In this document: in pieces, positions 1 to 9,298 of the stretch
How the letters are laid out: every line of letters begins with the position of its first letter
Numbering within the stretch: the first letter of the stretch is position 1
Assembly (NCBI GenBank): GCA_003550305.1
Contig: QKYT01000484.1
Span: 36,633-51,526 of the forward strand
Length of the DNA stretch: 14,894 bases
Direction: 5' to 3'
Origin: Glomus cerebriforme
Taxonomy: Eukaryota > Glomeromycota > Glomeromycetes > Glomerales > Glomeraceae
Made by a program: the position numbers and the translations under genes
Notes under the pieces: generated by a model
Databases searched by the model: none
The model's input: the letters and a program-made list of their open reading frames with translations, nothing else
Told to the model about the DNA's origin: nothing

Positions 1-1740
1 TTTTTTTTTGTGAAATAAAAATACTAACCAAATATAGGCGGTGATGCAAAAATTACATAATTTCTAATCATCCTCCTACCAGCATTAATCTTAATTTTGC
101 CCACTGATGACCATCACCGTGATGTTTAACAATAACTTCAAAAATTAATAATTTCAACAATTAACATTATTTCTATTAAATAAAAAATAAAAAATAAAAT
201 AATATTATGTTACGTTGCAATTTAAGAATCATATCTGCAAAATTTATCACCTAAAATCCAATTCACAAAAATCACTATAAGAATTGTCAAAAAAAAATTT
301 CTTTTTTGACGATCATAACAAATTTATCCACAATGTTTCTCGTTCCAAAAGTAATATATTTTAAATAAATTTCAAAATCTGTTTTCAAATCCCAATTTTT
401 GAGCATAAGTAAACTCATAGAACTCCATAAACTACATGTGTTACATAATTTTCGGAGCTCTATAACAAATATATAAGATACACGCGCAGTTTTTATTCAA
501 AAAAAAATGCAAATTCCAATATTCCATAATAGGAACCAATGTAGATCCCGTTATAAATAAATTATTATTCTTAAGAATTTTATCATTAGGAAACAATTAA
601 TAGAATTTTTCTTGTTTATAATGTTTAACCTTTCTTTGGATGAATATCAAGCAAATGGTGGATAATCCAATAAAACAAGTATTGAAACTTGAAAGGCTGT
701 TAAAATTTTGAAAAGTTTACAACAAGTAATTTCTACTTGCAGTTCGAACTTAAAATGCAAACACGAGTTTCGGTTCATCAATCAACCCTAACTCCTAACC
801 CTTCTATATTCGATTTCCTACTGAAATTCCGAAAATCAAAATTTATATTTATTGAAATTACCAAGAATTTTCACTAAAATTTAAAAAAAATTGCTTAGGA
901 TGATTAGAATGATGGTAAACTCGATTTTAAACTTCGCAACCAAACTTCTTAGAGGGAACATTTTATGAAAAATACTTCCTTATTAGTATATTTTAAGTTT
1001 ATAATTAGGTAGGTAATATATAAAAAATTATTATATCTCCCTAGTATTGTACGCGAATCTTCTAGAGAACTCCATCACATATTTCGCATTGAGAAAATGT
1101 GTATAAAGAAAATGATTTATATAAGTGTAACAAAATTCTATAATAAATAATAAATGATGGATGGATGTCGATTATCGGTTTCATTTTTCAAAAATAATCC
1201 ATCGGAAACTGTTTCAAATTATCATTATAATAAACTTTTTCGATTCTATTTTAATAAGAAATGTACAATGACTCAATCGAAATAGAGATATTTTCTATTT
1301 AGAAATCAATTGTTTCGAAATATTAATATTACTTATTTTAGTTTAGTGTATTTGGTGGTTGATTGGTCACTCTCGCCAAAATTTGAGTTTACTGGGGAGT
1401 CTATACAAGAAGGCGTAATTTTATCTTCTGTCAGACTAGAATTTTGTAGTTACCCACAAAATAATTTCAGTCTTTAATATATTTTAAGCATAAATGTAAA
1501 TGTATAGAATATAAATTTTTATTAAAAATTCATCCACGTGATTTGTAATATTTACTCAAATTATCTAGCTATGATGCTTTTGCGTTAAAGAAAAAAAACA
1601 TAAAGTAAATTTTCTCATTATATTCATCTATAACGGATAAGCTTTATCATTTATTTATGTTTCATATGGTAAAATAAATAATAAATAAACTAGTCGGCTG
1701 TTATTGTTTATTAAGTTTATTGTGGTCATGTTTATAAAAA
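1..1740. other. Gene-poor AT-rich spacer upstream of the kinase-like gene
   Basis: I see no convincing coding region, tRNA or rRNA here on either strand. All frames are closed at short intervals by AT-rich stops. The only structure noted is a short inverted repeat near the left edge (39-46 against 112-119). Sequence similarity to the flank of the second kinase copy begins only at about 1745, where a 'CTGCAGTTGATCA' string is shared with positions 7110-7123. Confidence 0.6.
39..119. repeat. Short imperfect inverted repeat at the left edge
   Basis: CGGTGATG at 39-46 is the exact reverse complement of CATCACCG at 112-119. Just inside, GCAAAAATTA on the left matches TAATTTTGC on the right with one extra A and an interposed stretch. 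It could be the remains of a small foldback element or chance in AT-rich DNA. No target-site duplication was recognised. Confidence 0.25.
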
Positions 1741-1929
1741 ATGTTTATAAAATTCATTGGAACTGCAGTTGATCACAAATCACATGACGAGTTTAATTCT
1801 GACAAGCGTAAATTTCCGATTGTCTGAAAATTTCAAACAATAGTAAATGATTGTCATTGTTGTTTGATCATCAATTACTTATTTTATCCTCATTGAAATA
1901 TATTCAATATATTCGCCCAATTTTTTTTT

Positions 1930-1958
1930 AGCAAACGTGAAATTCTCTTTTACAAAGT
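1930..1958 (+). promoter_or_regulatory. Conserved leader block before the kinase-like gene
   Basis: This 29-base block begins AGCAAACGTGAAATTC and ends CTTTTACAAAGT. It recurs with one mismatch at 7207-7235 and in a more diverged form at 9299-9326. In this copy the block starts 54-55 bases before the ATG at 1985; in the third copy the distance is almost the same. Conservation of the block and of its spacing fits a shared 5' untranslated or core-promoter segment of the family. Shared descent by duplication alone would also explain it. Confidence 0.4.
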
Positions 1959-1984
1959 AAAAATTTACGAATAAAAATATAAAA

Positions 1985-3511
1985 ATGAGTTTAAATAATG
2001 AAATTCAGGTAGAATCTAAATTAAATGTTTCTGATAATTCAGTAATCATCAATCATGAAAATTGTTATAAACCAGATGATTACAAATTGTGGTGTAAAGA
2101 ATGTGCTCCTCGTCACATAATAGAAGGATGGACTAGTGGAAATAATGATATTGATGAATTTATCAAGGATACGATTTATTATGCAAATTATCATAGTGTT
2201 CATACTGAAGACAAATATCCATTATTTCTTGAATGGGTTCCGTTTAATAGATTTAAGGATATAAAACAAATTAGTGAAGGTGAATTTGCCAAAGTTTATT
2301 CTGCAACTTGGATTGATGGTAAAACAAAATATGTTAAACAAGATGATGGAAGTTGGAAGAAAAGAGAACCTGAGCCTATAACAGTTGCTTTGAAAAGGTT
2401 AAATGGATCACAAAATATGTCAGCTGAATATTTAAATGAGGTATATATTATACGTGTATTTTTTATTTTAATTAATTTTTAATAGCAATCTAAATTAATT
2501 TTATTTAATTTTAAATTTGAATAATAGCTTAAAATACATTGGAGTTTTTATAACTTTGAATGGCAGGCTTTACAATTTCATGGAATGACTAAAGACCCAG
2601 AAATTGAAGAATTTATGATGGTTATGCAATTTGCAGAGAAAGGAAATTTGAGAAGTGTTCTTTCAAGTAATTTTAACAACATTCTGTGGAAAGATAAAAT
2701 TTATTATTTATATAATTCAATAATTGACCTTAAAAATTTACATGTATTAGGATACTTTCATAAAAATTTTCATAGTGGAAATATATTACAAAGTGGAACC
2801 ATATCCTATATTTCAGATTTTAGATTATCTGGACCAGCAAATGAACAAAAATCAGATGATAAAATATGTGGTGTATTGCCATATATTGCCCCAGAAGTTT
2901 TGAATAAAGAACCNTATACTTTATCNTCTGATATTTATAGTGTTGGNGTNATNATGGCCGAATTNTCNTCTGGAAAACCACCTTTTTATGATAGAAAACA
3001 TGATTATAAATTAGCATTAGATATATGTAATGGTCATAGGCCAGAATTTGGAAAGGGAACTCCTGAAATTTATAAGAAATTAGCTCATAAATGTATGAAT
3101 GCTGATCTAAACCAAAGACCAACAGCCAGTGAATTAGACGATATAATTCGGTTTTGGTATGGTTCTATTTATGGTAATAACCAAGAGGAAGAAAAATTTG
3201 GATATAAAGGAAAAGAAATTAAAGCTATGTTTGAAGAAGCTAATAAAGAGATACCAAATATTTTAACTTCATATGAAAAAATACCTGATGCTATATATAC
3301 AAGTAGAATATTTACGTTTAAAAATTTATCAAAACCCGTTAATTCATCTATTATTACTTCAAAGTATCTTAATGATGAAGAAAATAAAGGTATTGTGTTT
3401 AAATTATCGTTATTGTATAATTAATTCAACAATTGCTAATTTTTTATTTCTTTAATAGATTTTCAAGATTCTCAATTAATTGATTTAGAGGTTTCTAATA
3501 CATTACAATAA
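1985..3511 (+). CDS. TKL-like protein kinase family gene, three exons, probable pseudokinase
   Basis: Exons are 1985-2440, 2528-3389 and 3459-3511, giving 456 residues. Introns of 87 and 69 bases start GTATAT and GTATTG and end AATAG, and both joins keep frame. The N-terminus has a C37-x2-C40 pair followed by a 'GWTSGN' motif. The kinase domain runs from about residue 89 to 365, with VALK Lys137, a likely helix-C Glu152 at the end of exon 1, Asn237, APE at 273-275, Asp287 and Arg349. Key positions depart from consensus: glycine loop S97-E-G-E100, HKN at 230-232 where the catalytic Asp is expected, and DFR at 249-251 instead of DFG. The second copy in this window has the expected residues at all four places. 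The last exon encodes a short tail ending in DLEVSNTLQ. The frame is otherwise intact, so the gene is probably expressed as a scaffold or regulatory protein with little or no phosphotransfer. Seven N bases at 2914-2968 leave a few codons unresolved, some of them silent. Confidence 0.85.
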
Positions 3512-3645
3512 AGAGGTAACATTATGATATTTGTACAGTAGTAATCAATACTGAATTTTCATTTAATTTATCTTTAAATAGTTGAAATTGAAATTTTAAA
3601 ACTTTATTTATTTCTATGAGATCATTTATTCTATATTATACTTTA
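3512..3645 (+). other. 3' flank shared with the second kinase copy
   Basis: After the stop codon, AAGAGGTAACA is shared with 8743-8753. Looser similarity, including 'ACTTTATTTATTTCTAT' against 'ACTTTATTCATTTCTAT' and a final 'TTATACTTT', continues to about 3645 here and about 8827 in the second copy. The duplicated unit therefore runs from about 1745 to 3645 and includes the 3' untranslated region. No clear polyadenylation signal was assigned. Confidence 0.45.
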
Positions 3646-4499
3646 GTCGCTTTTATTTCAATAATATATTATTATTTGCATTATTTATGAATCGTGACAT
3701 TCTGCGTGTTCTTCCTCCATAATTTCTTTGTCCGAAATTTCTTGATGACATTACAATAAATAATGCGAAATTTTTTCAAAATAAATAATAGAATGAGTAT
3801 ATTTAAAGAATTTTTAATGAAGGATTCTTGAATTTAATTGTTTAAAAATATGTATATATACTGTAACTGCTTTATTGCTTTATTGTTTGATCGCTAATAA
3901 TACATTTAAATATTTAGAAAGAAAAATGATACCACATAAGACTAAAATAGTTATGATTATTTTATCATATTTCTTCTGAAGCCGAACACATTTAAGATAA
4001 TTATTGTTACTGTTATAAATTGAAATAACATCGAATCCAATTTTACTGGTTATTTCATAATTTACGGGTCTATAAAATAATAAAATTGTATCTAAACTAT
4101 TTTAAGAAAGTTATAATTTGATGATCAGAACTCCAAAACAGAGATACAAAATAATCAGTGATGTAGAAAAACATTCCATAGGTAAAACATCAATAAAGAT
4201 TCATATCTTAATAAAATTTCATTATGACTTGTTTGATAACACAATAAAATTAATATTATAAACTATGTAACTCAAAATCTATTATCTTCTAATATTACAT
4301 AATTATAAATTAATACACGACGCGTATTATGACTCATATGTACAGTACTTTAGCCCATGATTATAAATTTGGTAGTAAAAATGAACAAATAAATCTAAAT
4401 TAAGTAGTACACTGCATAATCAATAATAATAAGTTCTCATGACACATCCTTTGTAAATTTTACAAAGTAAAAAAAAAAAGTATTATAAATACCTACAAT
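3646..4499. other. AT-rich spacer with no recognised gene
   Basis: Both strands are closed by frequent stops, and I recognise no domain, RNA gene or repeat boundary. The stretch separates the duplicated kinase unit from the repeat block that starts near 4500. Confidence 0.55.
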
Positions 4500-4633
4500 T
4501 TTTTTTTCTCTAAATTAAAAAACTAGATTCACCAGATTCTTCTTTAAACTCTTTTCTCTCTTTTCTTTCTATTATTTTCTCTCTATAACCCTCTTAAAAA
4601 TAAACTACCCCTTTAAACTCCTTCTTTTATCTT

Positions 4634-4711
4634 TCCTTATACTGTATATAGAGGTCTTCCTCGTATCAGGCAAGGAAGGTCCAGCCAGGTATCTCCTATC
4701 TGAGCTGGTTT
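4634..4711. repeat. Direct repeat, unit 1, ending in a hairpin
   Basis: The unit opens TCCTTATACTGTATATAGA, continues through GTATCAGGCAAGGAA, and ends in a hairpin. It recurs 115 bases downstream. Stem arms are CCAGC 4681-4685 with GCTGG 4704-4708, and CAGGTA 4686-4691 with TATCTG 4697-4702 (one G-T pair), around a five-base loop with one bulged base. It is markedly more GC-rich than its surroundings. This could be part of a dispersed repeat family or a structured RNA leader; I do not recognise it. Confidence 0.65.
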
Positions 4712-4748
4712 AATTTCTTTTTAAATTCCTTTAAACTTCCCCTTCTCT

Positions 4749-4833
4749 TCCTTATACTGTATATAGAAGTCTTCTTCGTATCAGGCAAGGAAAGACCGGT
4801 TAGATAGTCGAATATCTCCTATCTGCGGTTTGG
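4749..4833. repeat. Direct repeat, unit 2, ending in a variant hairpin
   Basis: This is an imperfect second copy of the unit at 4634. It opens with the same TCCTTATACTGTATATAGA and carries GTATCAGGCAAGGAA. Its 3' half differs in bases yet can still fold: ACCG 4795-4798 pairs with CGGT 4826-4829, and AGATAG 4802-4807 with CTATCT 4819-4824, around an 11-base loop. Some paired positions change on both sides between the two units, which hints that the fold rather than the bases is kept. Confidence 0.6.
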
Positions 4834-4869
4834 TTTAGATTAGAATTCCCTTTTTCATTTCCTTATGTT

Positions 4870-5101
4870 TATGAAGCAATTTTGAAGACTAATAAGATCA
4901 GTAATGGGAGATATCAAGAAATACTACAAGATAAAATAAGAAATATGCACCAACTTTATGAAAGATAGCTAGGTGAAAAGTTACTTTCAGAGAATGAATA
5001 TTTCAAGTATTGAAAAAGATGTAGAATTGCTGAGATAATCCAGATCTCGAAGATGTTCTGATCCTTTACCACTGGAAGTGAGGGAGAAATATTCAAGATA
5101 A
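4870..5101 (+). pseudogene. Decayed reading frame of unrecognised family
   Basis: One frame from 4870 reads like protein, for example NGRYQEILQDKIRNMHQL and LGEKLLSENEYFKY. It is broken by TAG at 4966-4968, TGA at 5011-5013 and TGA at 5059-5061. The first is one transition from a Gln codon and the second one transition from Trp. Near 5057 the protein-like reading moves to another frame, PLPLEVREKYSR, which ends at TAA 5099-5101. The amino-acid make-up and the style of the stops suggest a dead coding sequence, possibly the ORF of a repeat or mobile element. I do not recognise the family, and no upstream start is visible. Confidence 0.4.
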
Positions 5102-5155
5102 TTAATCCATTTCAACATGTTGAAACGTGGAAAATTAAACCTAAAAATGATTAGA

Positions 5156-5667
5156 ATAAAAAAAATGATAAATAATACGGGTAAAGCAAATAAGTGATGA
5201 TGAGCTCAAGATAACAAAAAACGCAGAAAGAGAAAGGTGGAATAAAAGAAAATGAAAGAAAAAAAGACAGATAAAAAGAAGTATTAAGCAAAAGAAAATA
5301 TTTCTATCTGGTGAATGATTAAAAGGACAACAAGAAATATAAATTGTTGGATTATAAAAGAATAATAAAAGAAATAGGTTGTCAATAATAATATATAAAG
5401 AAGAAATCAAAGAAAGTTTCCAAAAATAGATAAGACAAAGTCAAAGAAGGGACAAGATTGAAAGAACAACTTGAAGAAAAAATGCATATAAACAAAGAAA
5501 AGTATACTGGCTTAGAAAAAAGATGCCAGTCACTTAATTATGGAAAAAAGTTTGGAATAAATTGGGAGAATAAAAGATGTAATAGGGTAGCAGAAATAAA
5601 AAGGAACGATGATATAAAAAAAATAAAATATATGAATAAAATCAACAAAAACAAGCAATAATAATAG
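5156..5667 (+). other. Purine-rich tract with a short open frame
   Basis: The + strand is strongly A and G rich here, in contrast to the pyrimidine-rich stretch at 4500-4760. The longest open part, 5458-5661, would encode a Lys- and Asn-rich 67-residue peptide and lies in the same frame as the first part of the decayed reading frame at 4870. The composition alone can generate such an open frame, so I do not call a gene. It may be the remainder of the same dead element. Confidence 0.3.
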
Positions 5668-5699
5668 AAATAAATTAGAAAGGATGATTAGAAAGGATA

Positions 5700-6910
5700 A
5701 TGATACAAATGGGTAGTAATATTAGATTTCTTATTTTTAATTTTATTTTATTAAATGTATAAAAAATATTTTTTTTCAATAAATAATAATTTTTTAAATT
5801 TTGTAAATTGTTTCGACTGGATAATCTAATGGATATTTTATAATCATTTTCTAATAACCAAAACAATTATAGCATAATTTATTTATTTAGACGAAAAAAA
5901 AATTACCAGAATACAAGATTTGAAAACTGGACGAATATTGATATTCACAAATCTAATCACAAATTAATAGGACGCCACACTATTTTGAAATCAAAGATTT
6001 CATTCTGATAAACAGGACAAATATTTACAAATGGATTTATCGCTTTACAGTAATAATCTGGATAATGTTGATATTTATCGATCTTCTTGATTTGTGAGAA
6101 AACATCCATGTACAATTCTCATGAATAACTTTAAATTTCTAGCTAATAAGTATAAAAACATTGTTCTAAATCATAACAAAAATCATAAAAATTTAATTTT
6201 ATTTTCGTGTGAAAAAAAAATCAATTAATTAATCTTTGGAATTTATTAAAATAATACAAAAGTTGGTTTAAAAGTTTTTATAATATCATTATTTATTATG
6301 AAAATAAGTTGTTCGAAATATAGTGGAATTTTTTTTTTTATTTTTACTATCTTTATCAATTGATAATAAATATAAATTTAAAGATTTATTTGTATCAATA
6401 ATGTTGATATCACTTATACCCTATTCATAAAAAAAAATCCAATTTAAAATTGATAACCAATTCCAATTTTCATTTTCATTATTATGTTCCATCAATATTA
6501 AAATTATTTTAAGATCTTTTTCATTTGAATCAAAAAAATCTTGTATCCAAAAATATTTCCATATTTAGTATAATTCTTTATTTTTGTAATTTGACGATAA
6601 AACCCTTTAAAAATTAAGAAAATTTATCATCATTCAAAATATTATAAATATTATTATTGTAAAAGGAAGGAAAGTAAGTAGCTATAAAAAATAGTCATTT
6701 CACGCAGTACCACACGATGCACGTACACATTTTGATTTCTGATACATACCAATTGCTAAAAATCTAGAAACTTCTTAGTTGACAAATAAATCATAATGAT
6801 AGGAATTAGCTACGTTAATGTTTTTTATTTGTCAAAATATTTCAGAATTATTTTATTTAAATTAGTATATTTTCACTTGTTTGTATATCAGATATGAAAT
6901 TTTTTTTTAA
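5700..6910. other. AT-rich spacer with no recognised gene
   Basis: No coding region, RNA gene or clear repeat was found on either strand. Several A and T homopolymer runs are present. The stretch ends at the inverted-repeat element starting at 6922. Confidence 0.55.
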
Positions 6911-6921
6911 AAAACAAATGA

Positions 6922-7080
6922 TATATGTTGTAGCCCAAACGTAACCATGTCCCAAATTCGATTTTGGGACAATCCAATGTTCAAAATTTAACCATATCCC
7001 AAATCGAGCTAGTAAATTTTAAATGTTTAACGTCTCAATTTACCATTTAAGACTGGGTAGAGTTTGGGCTACAACATATA
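6922..7080. mobile_element. MITE-like element with perfect 19-base terminal inverted repeats
   Basis: TATATGTTGTAGCCCAAAC at 6922-6940 is the exact reverse complement of 7062-7080. The whole element is 159 bases and too short to encode a transposase. If the outer TATA or TA is the duplicated target, the element proper begins TGTTGTAGCC, which would fit a non-autonomous DNA transposon of a TA-targeting superfamily; that placement is inference. Inside, GTCCCAAA 6949-6956 pairs with TTTGGGAC 6963-6970, and a motif ACCATGTCCCAAATTCGA recurs in altered form at about 6991-7006. It lies about 10 bases upstream of the point where similarity to the first kinase flank begins. Confidence 0.8.
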
Positions 7081-7206
7081 CAAGTACTTTATAAAAAAAT
7101 TAATTGGGACCTGCAGTTGATCATTTCTTTTTTTTTCAAAACATTTAATTTGGATGTACTACATATGGGCCGGTCATTTAAGCCAAAATTAACGTTAATT
7201 CTGTTT

Positions 7207-7235
7207 AGCAAACGTGAAATTCCCTTTTACAAAGT
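7207..7235 (+). promoter_or_regulatory. Conserved leader block before the kinase pseudogene
   Basis: This is the second copy of the 29-base block at 1930-1958, with one mismatch (C for T in the CTCTTT part). The original start codon that should lie about 53 bases downstream is lost here. Confidence 0.4.
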
Positions 7236-7248
7236 CAAACTTTTCAAT

Positions 7249-8742
7249 AATGTTCAAGTCCAAATTTAAAAAATTAGATAATTTCTGATAATTCAGTAAT
7301 CATAAATCATAAAGATTGTTATAGCACACGCAACAAATTATGGTGTAAAGAATGTGTTCCTCGTCACATAATAGAAGGATGGACTAGCGGAAATCATTAT
7401 ATGGATGAATTTATTAAGGATACGATTTATAATGCAAAATATTATCATGGTGATGATGATGATAAATATTATCCAATATTTCTTGCATTGGTTCCATTTT
7501 ATAGATTTAAGGATATAAAACAAATTGGTGAAGGTGGATTTGCCAAAGTGTATTCTGCAACATGGATCGATGGTGAAGCAGAATATGTTAGATATGATGA
7601 TGGAAGTTGGAAAAAAAGAGAACCTAAACCTATAACTGTTGCTTTAAAAAGGTTAAATGGATCACAGAATATATCAGCTGATTATTTAAACTAATTTTTA
7701 TTATAATTAATTTTTAATAGTATATAAATTAATTTTATTTATTTATTTTTAAATTTGAATAATAGCTAAAAATACATTGGAGTTTTTATAATTTAGAAAC
7801 TAATTTTTTAAATTTTTATGGAATAACCAAAGATCCAAAAACTAATGAGTTTATGATGGTTATGCAATTTGCAAATAAAGGAAATTTGAGATGTGTTCTT
7901 TCAAGTAATTTTAATAACATTTTTTGGAGAGATAAAGTTAATTGTTTATATTATTCAATAATGGACCTTACAAATTTACATAAATTAGGATATTTTCATA
8001 AAGATTTTCATAGCGGAAATATATTACAAAATTATAGTAATTCTTTTATTTCAGATTTTGGATTATCTGGGCCAGCAAATGAACAAAAATCAGATGATAA
8101 AATATGTGGAGTATTGCCATATATTTCTCCAGAAGTTTTGAATAAAGAACCATATACTTTATCTTCTGATATTTATAGTTTTGGCGTAATCATGGCCGAA
8201 TTATCATCTGGAAAACCACCTTTTTATGATAGANAACATNATTNNANNTTAGCATTAGATATATGTAATGGNCNTAGGCCAGAATTTGGAAAGGGAACTC
8301 CTGAAATTTATAAGAAATTAGCTCATAAATGTATGAATGCTAATCCAAACCAAAGACCAACAGCCAGTGAATTATATGATATATTTTATTTTTGGAATTT
8401 TTGTGATGATGAAGAAGAAAAATTTGGATATAAAGGAAAAGAAATTAAAGCTATATTTAAAGAAGCTGATAAAGAGATTCCAAATATTTCAATTTCATAT
8501 GAAAAAATCCCTGAAGCTATATATACGAGTAGAACATTTATATTTAAAAATTTATCAAAACCAATTAATTCACCAAATGTTACTTCAACATATCTTGATG
8601 ATTAAGAAAATAATGAAGGTAATGTGTTTAAATTATCGTTATTGTATTGTATAATTAATCTAATAATTACTAATTTTTTATTTCTTTAATAGATTGTCAA
8701 GATTCTAAATTAATTGATTTAGAAGTTAATATATTACAATAA
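7249..8742 (+). pseudogene. TKL-like kinase paralogue, broken by a lost start, a lost splice donor and a premature stop
   Basis: It is homologous along its length to the gene at 1985. The 5' coding end is rearranged: the ancestral ATG is gone, the ATG at 7250 reads only to TGA, and a TAG precedes the protein-like frame. Exon 1 homology then runs through CKEC, GWTSGN, an intact glycine loop GEGGFAKV (from 7527) and VALK, but ends in TAA at 7692-7694. Relative to the other copy, a net 19 bases are missing there, removing the helix-C Glu codon and the GT donor. Exon 2 homology starts at 7766 after AATAG and keeps HKDFHSGN (HKD at 7997-8005), DFG at 8054-8062, SPE and SDIYSFG. A GAA-to-TAA change stops the frame at 8603-8605. 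The last intron (8619-8692) and final exon (DLEVNILQ, stop 8740-8742) are still recognisable. Eight N bases lie at 8234-8274. A truncated protein starting in exon 2 is possible but would lack the N-lobe. Confidence 0.8.
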
Positions 8743-8829
8743 AGAGGTAACAATTTATTATGCTCATTTAAACAGTTGATAATGTTTAGATTAGAACTTT
8801 ATTCATTTCTATTAGTTATTATACTTTGG

Positions 8830-9298
8830 TTGGTATATAATAAAGGGGCTTAGTGTAGAAATTATATATTCTATATTAAGGTTCATTATATGCATGTAAA
8901 TTCAATGTTTTGCAATAAATATTCGTCAAAACAATATTGTGAAGAAAAAAATTAAAATTTGACTAACCAATAACATAGAATGTGTAATTTACATTTATGA
9001 TTAAACTACTAAAAAAAAATTTCAATAAAACATTGAATATTGAAAATAAATTAATCAATCAATCTACTAAAAAATTTTCGCTTATTAGTTTATTTTTGTC
9101 GAAGTTAATAATTATAACGGCTCCACATAAAAATTTCCTTAGATTTGCTATCTTTGGGCAATTATATTATCTAATTCATAAAGATAAAGATAACAATCTG
9201 CAGGAACTAAAAATAAAATATTTGATCTATTGTTTTATTTGTTTAGATTAATTCCACAGGCATAGTACAAATACAAAAATCATCATTCAAATGTTTTT
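8830..9298. other. Spacer between the kinase pseudogene and the third 5' stub
   Basis: One 84-codon open frame occurs at 8997-9251. Its Lys-, Ile- and Asn-rich product matches nothing I recognise, and it has no family motif or splice context. I treat the stretch as non-coding. Confidence 0.4.

Noticed and set aside
715..760. Possible tRNA T-arm (GTTCGAAC)
   Set aside because: No matching acceptor stem, D arm or anticodon arm could be placed around it.
2820..3122. Minus-strand open frame of about 100 codons inside the kinase-like gene
   Set aside because: It lies opposite a well-supported kinase exon, has no motif, and exists because the coding strand there is AT-rich and conserved.
5141..5410. 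Minus-strand open frame of 89 codons rich in Phe, Leu and Ser
   Set aside because: It is the complement of a purine-rich tract; such composition makes hydrophobic-looking open frames without coding signal.
7401..7694. Functional small gene starting at the ATG at 7401
   Set aside because: The protein would begin inside the conserved N-terminal region and stop before the helix-C Glu where the splice donor is deleted, so it is a piece of the pseudogene.
8997..9251. 84-codon + strand open frame
   Set aside because: It has no recognisable motif, splice structure or relative in the window. AT-rich spacers of this size give such frames by chance.
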